A DNA stretch of 64,000 nt from an uncultured Bacteroidota bacterium (GTDB taxonomy: Bacteria > Bacteroidota > Bacteroidia > Chitinophagales > Chitinophagaceae): the NCBI GenBank assembly GCA_903887415.1, contig CAISPO010000038.1, forward strand, positions 1 to 64,000, given 5' to 3'. The notes below the pieces were generated by a model. The model searched no databases and had not been told where the DNA came from. It saw only the letters and a list, made by a program, of their open reading frames with translations. Below are positions 58,031 through 64,000 of the stretch, one piece after another. Made by a program: the position numbers and the translations under genes. Positions within the stretch are counted from its first letter, which is position 1. Every line of letters begins with the position of its first letter.

Positions 58031-58233
58031 ATGCTTGTTAATTTTTTTGGTATGCCTAATGTGTATGCATTATCATACCAACAAACGGAAAAACAATAAA
58101 TTCTTTTGAAATTACACCTTCAATACAATGCTGGCAAGGTTATTAATTTTTTTGAACCTGGTTATGAAAAGCAATTTTTTAATAGCTGCTTTTTCTCAAA
58201 ACGGGGTCTCAATTTCAGAGGGCACAACTATAA

Positions 58234-58638
58234 CTATATAACCGCCTGTACCGCTCTCCTTCCGTCCAGCTCATTTCTCACGGTCCTTAAAAGTCCCATA
58301 AAGTCTGCATTAACGGCCAACTCCAGCGTTCTTTTATCCACCCAGTCATACTCTTTCGAAAAAATGTCTTTATTTCTTTTCGAGTTTTTTTCGATAACTA
58401 TTTCGTTTTCCGGAATACAGTTTTTTAATATTTCTGCACGCCTGGGTATAACATTATCTTCCAGGCTCATCATAACCTTCACCTTCGGGTAAAAATCATA
58501 ACCGAGTGTGAAGTAAACATCGAATGGCCCTTTTATCGCTATCCAGTGAAGTGTCTGGCGTACAAACACAAACTCATTGCTTGCCGGGTCCTTGAATTTA
58601 ACCTGTCTGAGCAGTGCTTTAAAATATTCCGCGTCCAT
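58234..58638 (-). CDS. Hypothetical protein
   Basis: ORF 58234..58716; likely start MDAEYFKALLRQ at 58638; no recognised family. Confidence 0.5.
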   Translation of the reverse strand: MDAEYFKALLRQVKFKDPASNEFVFVRQTLHWIAIKGPFDVYFTLGYDFYPKVKVMMSLEDNVIPRRAEILKNCIPENEIVIEKNSKRNKDIFSKEYDWVDKRTLELAVNADFMGLLRTVRNELDGRRAVQAVI

Positions 58639-58914
58639 ATTTATTGTTTTTCTGATTGAAATGATTAACGCCTGCGTAATAAAATGACAAAGGGTTCCGA
58701 CTAGCCGAAACCCCATTCCTTGTTGGAGACAAATCCCGGTATCTTCAGGATTTCCCTGAGTAACTGGATGATTGCTTTTTGCGGTGTGATCAGTAAAAAG
58801 AGGTAATTCCCTTTAAACTTGTGCAAAGGTAGGCTATTATCGGGCCAATTAGTAAAATACTTACAGATGAAGCAGATCGTGCACGTTTAGCTAAGGAACG
58901 ATGACAAAATACAT

Positions 58915-59310
58915 CTATATCAATTCCGTTTTTATTTCTATAGGGTTGCTAAGCATTTTATGAACCGGGCAACTGTTCGCTATCTCAAGAAGCCGTGCTG
59001 TTTGTGTCTCATCAAGGTTGCCTATTAGCTGAATGCTCCTGTTGATTGCAGTTTTGTTTACTGCCTCATCCCTGGTCAATTCAATGTGCGTATTGACCTC
59101 AGCCAGGTCCCAGCCCTTCCTGTCGGCATACATGCGAAGGGTAACGGATGTACAGGCCGCTAATGATGCCGCCAACAGCTCTGTGGGTGAAAGGCCCTTA
59201 TTCTGGCCTCCGTTCTCTATAGGTTCATTAGCAATGAGTGTGCTACCGCCCGGCGATGCGATCTCGGTTCTGTACAGTTCCTTGCCAATATGTGATGATA
59301 CTTTTGCCAT
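58915..59310 (-). CDS. OsmC family protein
   Basis: GLSPTELLAASLAACTSVTLRMYADRKGWDLAEVNTHIEL...CPVHKMLSNPIEIKTEL. Confidence 0.92.
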   Translation of the reverse strand: MAKVSSHIGKELYRTEIASPGGSTLIANEPIENGGQNKGLSPTELLAASLAACTSVTLRMYADRKGWDLAEVNTHIELTRDEAVNKTAINRSIQLIGNLDETQTARLLEIANSCPVHKMLSNPIEIKTELI

Positions 59311-59313
59311 TTT

Positions 59314-59595
59314 CTATTTCTTGTTGAGTGTGGGATACGGAACAAATTCGGTCTCGTCTCCTTTTATTTTATCAAATGTTTGCGCTATCCATTTTTGTTT
59401 GGCAAGGTTAATTATCTCCTTATCAGACGCAACAAAATTCCAGTCTATGAAGCGTTCCTCGGGAAATGGCTCGCCACCAAAAATATAGATAGTGCTGTTG
59501 GCCGCTATTGTAAATTCACATAGGCTGCTTTCCTTTGCAACAAGCAATTGTTTTGGGTAGTAACCGTTGCCATCACTTTCTATGCTTCCTTCCAA
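59314..59595 (-). pseudogene. Pirin family protein, C-terminal fragment only
   Basis: IYIFGGEPFPEERFIDWNFVASDKEIINLAKQKWIAQTFDKIKGDETEFVPYP matches the pirin C-terminal region; no N-terminal cupin is present upstream. Confidence 0.7.
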
Positions 59596-60316
59596 TGTGA
59601 CAAAAGCCGTTGCAGAAATACGTACTATAAACCCGATGCCGGTAGCCGACAGTCATAACGATATCATAGCCAATATTTCGTTCTCGCAAGACTTAGAGGC
59701 TAATGTAGATGTCTCTTATACATTTTCCGGTTATTGTGCGATGGGCATCAGGGAGGCAGTGTTATTGTTGCCAGAGGACAAGAAAAAAAACCTGATACAA
59801 ACTATTGTTTCCATTGCCGGCAAGTCTGAAGACATCCAAAAGTCTGCCGTAACCGGCGAGGCTTTTGAAAACTATAGTAGCGGGGCGCCGGTGCTGATAA
59901 AGGCTACTGTAAGCGCTCCGCAGTTTACCGAGAAGGCGGGTGCTAAGTATATATTCAAAGTAGGAGATGTTATCGGGAAGCAATCGGAGCTTTACCAGAC
60001 ATCTCAGCGGAAGCAGCCCGTAGATATCGAATACCCTCATTCGCTGAACCGCACACTTACTGTGAATATACCAAACGGCTATACCATACTCAACCCGGAA
60101 ACTCTGACCATGAAAAGTGAGTGTAAAGATGAGAAAGGTGAAGTAGGCGCTTCTTTTGTCAGTAGTTATAAAATTGAGGGTAATAAACTAGTGGTCAATA
60201 TCGTCGAATTTTACAGCCAGCTGCACTACAGGATTTCAGATTTCGAGAACTTCAGGAAGGTAATTAATGCCGCTGCGGATTTTAATAAAATTACGTTGTT
60301 ATTGGCTAAATCATAG
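59567..60316 (+). pseudogene. C-terminal fragment of a DUF3857/transglutaminase-like protein
   Basis: RTLTVNIPNGYTILNPETLTMKSE...YKIEGNKLVVNIVEFYSQLHYRISDFENFRKVINAAADFNKITLLLAK; no signal peptide or transglutaminase core. Confidence 0.5.
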
Positions 60317-60349
60317 CCAGCTGATTTTTCTCCCCTGAATTAAGTTCAC

Positions 60350-60378
60350 AAAAAAGACCTGCATTTCTGCAACTCTCT
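60350..60378 (-). terminator. Terminator-like hairpin, copy 1
   Basis: Minus strand AGAGTTGCAGAAATGCAGGTCTTTTTT. Confidence 0.55.
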
Positions 60379-60380
60379 CG

Positions 60381-60420
60381 TGGTCCCACTCGGGCTTGAA
60401 CCAAGGACCCGTGATTATGA
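60381..60420 (-). other. tRNA 3'-half fragment, copy 1
   Basis: Minus strand TCATAATCACGGGTCCTTGGTTCAAGCCCGAGTGGGACCA: T-arm CTTGG-TTCAAGC-CCGAG and acceptor TGGGACC-A; no matching 5' half. Confidence 0.7.
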
Positions 60421-60451
60421 CTGGTTACTTTCCGGCACAGCATTACTGCAT

Positions 60452-60479
60452 AAAAAAAGAGCTGCATTTCTGCAACTCT
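60452..60479 (-). terminator. Terminator-like hairpin, copy 2
   Basis: Minus strand AGAGTTGCA-GAAA-TGCAGCTCT-TTTTTTT. Confidence 0.75.
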
Positions 60480-60484
60480 GTGTG

Positions 60485-60526
60485 TGGTCCCACTCGGGCT
60501 TGAACCAAGGACCCCCTGATTATGAG
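60485..60526 (-). other. tRNA 3'-half fragment, copy 2
   Basis: Minus strand CCTCATAATCAGGGGGTCCTTGGTTCAAGCCCGAGTGGGACCA; the 29 nt T-arm/acceptor segment is identical to copy 1; no GGTCCCA 5' strand upstream. Confidence 0.7.
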
Positions 60527-60559
60527 GTGGCCTTTGAAGCTCTCATTTTGATGCGAAAT

Positions 60560-60794
60560 TGTCAATATTGATATTGTTCAAATGCTTGTCTGGCAAGCAA
60601 TGTAGCTGATTTTAAATGCAAAAACTATCATTCTGATACCTTAAAGCAAAGTTTGACCAGGACACAGTTCGGAAGCAACTTTAGTGCGAGTTTTAGTGCG
60701 AGTGATTTAAGTCGTGTAACAATATTACCCCTCAACTGTAACATGGGGCAAGCCGTTCCTCTCACGATACTAAACTACAATATCAATATTGACA
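60560..60794. repeat. 235-bp segment bounded by 18-bp perfect inverted repeats
   Basis: TGTCAATATTGATATTGT at 60560-60577 and its exact reverse complement ACAATATCAATATTGACA at 60777-60794. Confidence 0.8.
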
Positions 60795-60858
60795 TCGAAT
60801 GCGTATTATCTTCAATGTCATTGCGGTAGAATGTTGCTGTCATAATCATAGTATCCTT

Positions 60859-62397
60859 TTATTCCACCATTACTTTCCCCGACTGCACCTCGCCATCGGT
60901 TCTGAACTGGTACAAATATATGCCGGGTGCGTATTTAGTCAGGTTAAAGCTGCTTGTAGAACTATTTTGCAACGTTTGTTCATCCATCAGCCTCCCAGTA
61001 ATATCTATGATCTTAATCGTAACATTATTTTGGTAGGCGTATTGAAAATTAACCACACTCGTTGCAGGGTTAGGATAAACAAGCACACTTGAATTTGTTG
61101 GTTTTATTTTATTCACCAACGCAGGTACACACCAGCCATTCTCACAACCGTTACTGTCTACGCTTACCAACCACACATCTTCCGTTTGGTGCCATGTAGG
61201 CAGAGTATCGTTCATTGTTGTGCCGGTAAATATTAAGCTGCCGTCGGGCCGCTCGGCCACATCTCTCAGTGCCGCATATTTAGCCGTGTCACTTAGATAG
61301 TATCTGTTCCATACAATCTCTCCATTTCTGCTCACTTTTGCACCCCACCCATAGCTCCCAGCCGAAGACGTCACCAGTTGGTCTCCCACTGCTACATAAC
61401 TGCTGTCACTTAATTGTCGTATCATCCAGATGGCTCTATGCTCATCAGTAGGGGTATAGGGAAATTCCGTGATCCATGTCATACGAAAATTACTATCAAC
61501 GTGTGCAATAAAGTTTGGGAAATTCCGTATATCATCAGGGTTAGAGGCATTTACCGAATCATAACTTCCCCATATTACATACCCGCCGTTTTTGTCCGGC
61601 AATATGTTGCCACCGCCCATACTGTAAACTGTATCGCTAATAATACTGCCCGTACTGTCCAAGACCATGAACCAGGCTGCATCAGAGTAATACGCATCAG
61701 GCCCGGGATTTACTAAACGGCTGCTTGTCGCCCCAACTACTATACGCCCATCAGCCAAAGGAATAATGTTGTCTATTTGAACCAAGTCAGTGGTGTCGAG
61801 TTGGTAAGTCCGGGTCCATAGTGTATCCCCCATGCTGTCGGTACGTGCGATAAGGCCCTTGTAATATGAAGAAGAATTCAATTCACGTGTTCCACCTGCT
61901 ATATACCCGCCACCAGGCATTATTGCGCAGCAGATCATTCCTTCAAAATAGACAGATTTATCAGTAAATGTCTTTAAAAATACGGTATCGCCAACAGCAT
62001 TGTATTTCACCAATCCAGCACTTGCTTTGTTATAGCTGCCGTAAAAAACATTTATGGATAATGGCGATAAATACCCTCCCCCGGGCAACAATATGATGCC
62101 TCCGTTGGCTCCGCCATACAGGGATGCGATGCTATCCGTGACAATACGTTCATTTAATATGGTACTGCCATCAGCAGATATTTTCATATTAACTAATGCC
62201 CAGTAGCCGTGGTCAATGTTACTTATGCCCGCCTCCGTCTTGACAAAATAACTGCCATCAGATAGTACGAAAATATCCATCCCCCAATCATAGCTGGAGT
62301 CAATATCGTACAGCTTTTGGAAATATTGACCAAAAGATTGGTGCGCTGCTGTTAGTAACAGCAGCACACCAATTATGCTTATTATTTTTCGTTTCAT
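60859..62397 (-). CDS. Secreted beta-propeller-like protein with T9SS type A C-terminal domain
   Basis: Signal peptide; GGYIAGGTRELNSS, GYVIWGSYDS-type repeats; C-terminus VLVYPNPATSVVNFQYAYQNNVTIKIIDITGRLMDEQTLQNSS. Confidence 0.8.
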   Translation of the reverse strand: MKRKIISIIGVLLLLTAAHQSFGQYFQKLYDIDSSYDWGMDIFVLSDGSYFVKTEAGISNIDHGYWALVNMKISADGSTILNERIVTDSIASLYGGANGGIILLPGGGYLSPLSINVFYGSYNKASAGLVKYNAVGDTVFLKTFTDKSVYFEGMICCAIMPGGGYIAGGTRELNSSSYYKGLIARTDSMGDTLWTRTYQLDTTDLVQIDNIIPLADGRIVVGATSSRLVNPGPDAYYSDAAWFMVLDSTGSIISDTVYSMGGGNILPDKNGGYVIWGSYDSVNASNPDDIRNFPNFIAHVDSNFRMTWITEFPYTPTDEHRAIWMIRQLSDSSYVAVGDQLVTSSAGSYGWGAKVSRNGEIVWNRYYLSDTAKYAALRDVAERPDGSLIFTGTTMNDTLPTWHQTEDVWLVSVDSNGCENGWCVPALVNKIKPTNSSVLVYPNPATSVVNFQYAYQNNVTIKIIDITGRLMDEQTLQNSSTSSFNLTKYAPGIYLYQFRTDGEVQSGKVMVE

Positions 62398-62415
62398 AAA
62401 TCCACATTTAAAAAA

Positions 62416-64000
62416 CTACTCCACTATTACTTTACCAGATTGCGTTTTACCATTCGTTATCACCTGATACAGGTAGATACCGGGTGTATAAGATGCTACA
62501 TTAAAGCTGGCAAGGGTACTGTTTTGTAATGTTTGCTCATCCATTTTACGGCCTACAACATCAGTTATTCTTATTGTGATGTTATCCTGTTGTGAGTATT
62601 GAAAATTCAGCACCATACTTGTAGGTATAGGATATACATTCAGTCCTTGTATCAAAGATTGCTGGTCACGGTTGTTGGCAACCTGTATATTGCCGTTACT
62701 TCCGCTACCTCCGCCGCTATTACCATTTCGGGAATCGCTGTGATGACGGGATGTGGGCGAACAGCAGGGCAGGTTCAATAAGTTTTGCTGTATGTTTTGC
62801 CCGTACCCACTGTTTACATTGCCCAGAGTGGGTGGCACGGCACCGCCTGCATCGGCAGGCAATTGCTGCCACTGAGCAGGATTGCCAAGATCGGCAGCGC
62901 TGCTGCCTGTGAAGCAATACTTATATCCTCTGCCTGTGCTGTTAATAACAGGGCCGCCGAGGCAGGCAGTGTCAGGAGGTATGCTGCCGAATTGGTTAGG
63001 ACCTGAACCGGGGCCATAACCAAAGCCATGATAGAATTCAGGCTGCTTGTTCATATCGTGGCCGCATCTTGGACACCTCACCTGGAAAGCATCACAACTG
63101 GAATCGAAATTGATGGTGTTCTGCCAGTTGCCTCCATAAGTATAATAGGTGCTGTCATACGTGCTGTCGCTCGCGGTGGTAATGGTATCTACCACATAAT
63201 TGCACAGCGAAGAATCGAGAGTAAACTGGAAACGTTGTATGTGCGGCGTGCCCAACGGATAAGTGGTTGCCCCGCCCAGCGGCACCCAATAGGTATTACC
63301 AAGGCTGATGCTGTTGAACGAGGTATTAATGGTACCTGCGTTAGCGGTTATCGTAAATGAATCCGGCAGATTGTAACAATTGCTATCTGCGTTATATACT
63401 ATGATTGTGCTGCCGACCGGCACATTGCCCCAGGTAGCATCATAAGCCAGCCGGTAGTGGCTCTGAGTGATCCCTCCGAAGATGGTGCAGCCGCTCAGGT
63501 TAAAATTGCCGCTGTTATCATCTATTATCCAGCCTTGCACATTTACAGTTGGTGAGTTGCAAATGCCACAGTTAGATACCGTAAGCTCGCCATAGTCGCA
63601 GCCGGATACCGGCGCTAATGCCGACGACTGCGCACTGATTGAAGTGGTAGCAGGGCCGTTAGATAATTCGGTTACAGTAAGCACTCCTGGGCAGGGCGGC
63701 GGTGGCGGCTTGTATCTTAACTGAAAGGAATAGCCACCGTAAACCGTATCATATCTATACGTGGTATCATAAACAGTAGTGTACACCGTATCAAATACAC
63801 TGCTATACACAGTATCATAAACCATTGCATAGATTACGCTGTCATAAGTGCTGTCAACAGAGCTAACCAATGAAGTATCTATCGAGACTGTATAACCGCT
63901 ATCAATTAAAGTCCTGACCGGTGCGCTAAAATTTAATTGTCTAAAACTAACAGTTTCATTAGGCATGTTTTCCCCATTTACTCCCGGCAGCAGATCAAAT
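62416..64000 (-). CDS. T9SS type A C-terminal domain protein, 5'-truncated by window edge
   Basis: ORF listed 62416..63966 but the frame stays open to 64000 (FDLLPGVNGEN-MPNETVSF). C-terminus LNVYPIPTSMVLNFQYSQQDNITIRITDVVGRKMDEQTLQNS. Confidence 0.75.
   Translation of the reverse strand, partial: FDLLPGVNGENMPNETVSFRQLNFSAPVRTLIDSGYTVSIDTSLVSSVDSTYDSVIYAMVYDTVYSSVFDTVYTTVYDTTYRYDTVYGGYSFQLRYKPPPPPCPGVLTVTELSNGPATTSISAQSSALAPVSGCDYGELTVSNCGICNSPTVNVQGWIIDDNSGNFNLSGCTIFGGITQSHYRLAYDATWGNVPVGSTIIVYNADSNCYNLPDSFTITANAGTINTSFNSISLGNTYWVPLGGATTYPLGTPHIQRFQFTLDSSLCNYVVDTITTASDSTYDSTYYTYGGNWQNTINFDSSCDAFQVRCPRCGHDMNKQPEFYHGFGYGPGSGPNQFGSIPPDTACLGGPVINSTGRGYKYCFTGSSAADLGNPAQWQQLPADAGGAVPPTLGNVNSGYGQNIQQNLLNLPCCSPTSRHHSDSRNGNSGGGSGSNGNIQVANNRDQQSLIQGLNVYPIPTSMVLNFQYSQQDNITIRITDVVGRKMDEQTLQNSTLASFNVASYTPGIYLYQVITNGKTQSGKVIVE
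63736..63852 (-). repeat. Low-complexity V-Y-D-T-V-Y tandem motif
   Basis: STYDSVIYAMVYDTVYSSVFDTVYTTVYDTTYRYDTVYG. Confidence 0.7.

Noticed and set aside
60380-60571. 63-aa + strand ORF with GLEPRTRDYDW and SGLNQGPPDYE
   Set aside because: Typical spurious translation across tRNA sequence; it overlaps the two tRNA 3' fragments on the opposite strand.
60381-60600. Intact tRNA gene
   Set aside because: T-arm and acceptor 3' strand are clear, but no matching 5' acceptor (GGTCCCA), D-arm or pairing anticodon stem upstream.

Overview
This 64-kb window looks like a Bacteroidota chromosome (Chitinophagaceae/Sphingobacteriales-like, an inference from gene content). Its core is a complete-looking dcw division/cell-wall cluster, all on + (about 12.9-29.4 kb): mraZ-rsmH-ftsL-like-ftsI-murE-mraY-murD-ftsW-murG-murC-ftsQ-ftsA-ftsZ. 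Around it lie nine very large secreted proteins with Por/T9SS-type C-termini: a GH30-like enzyme with Ig repeats, a pectate-lyase-like beta-helix, three PKD/gliding-type proteins, an SBBP propeller, a POMP-like beta-helix and two others. The remainder includes a TPR-adenylate cyclase, a DUF983 protein, an AraC regulator, a frameshifted acyltransferase, a DPP III-like peptidase, a BlaI/BlaR1-like pair, etfBA, a lone HNH endonuclease, OsmC and gene fragments. The signals most worth a second look are: (1) four DnaA-box-like 9-mers in about 190 bp upstream of mraZ, at a divergent transcription point; (2) a 10-bp-phased MraZ-box-like array just before the mraZ start; (3) a free-standing secreted paralogue of the BlaR1-like ectodomain plus a perfect dyad abutting blaI; (4) two tandem tRNA 3'-end/terminator fragments next to a 235-bp segment bounded by 18-bp perfect inverted repeats; (5) a chimeric middle gene in the giant-protein triplet; (6) several dispersed palindrome families, one inside the dcw cluster. 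All family calls come from reading motifs in the translated ORFs; no database search was run.
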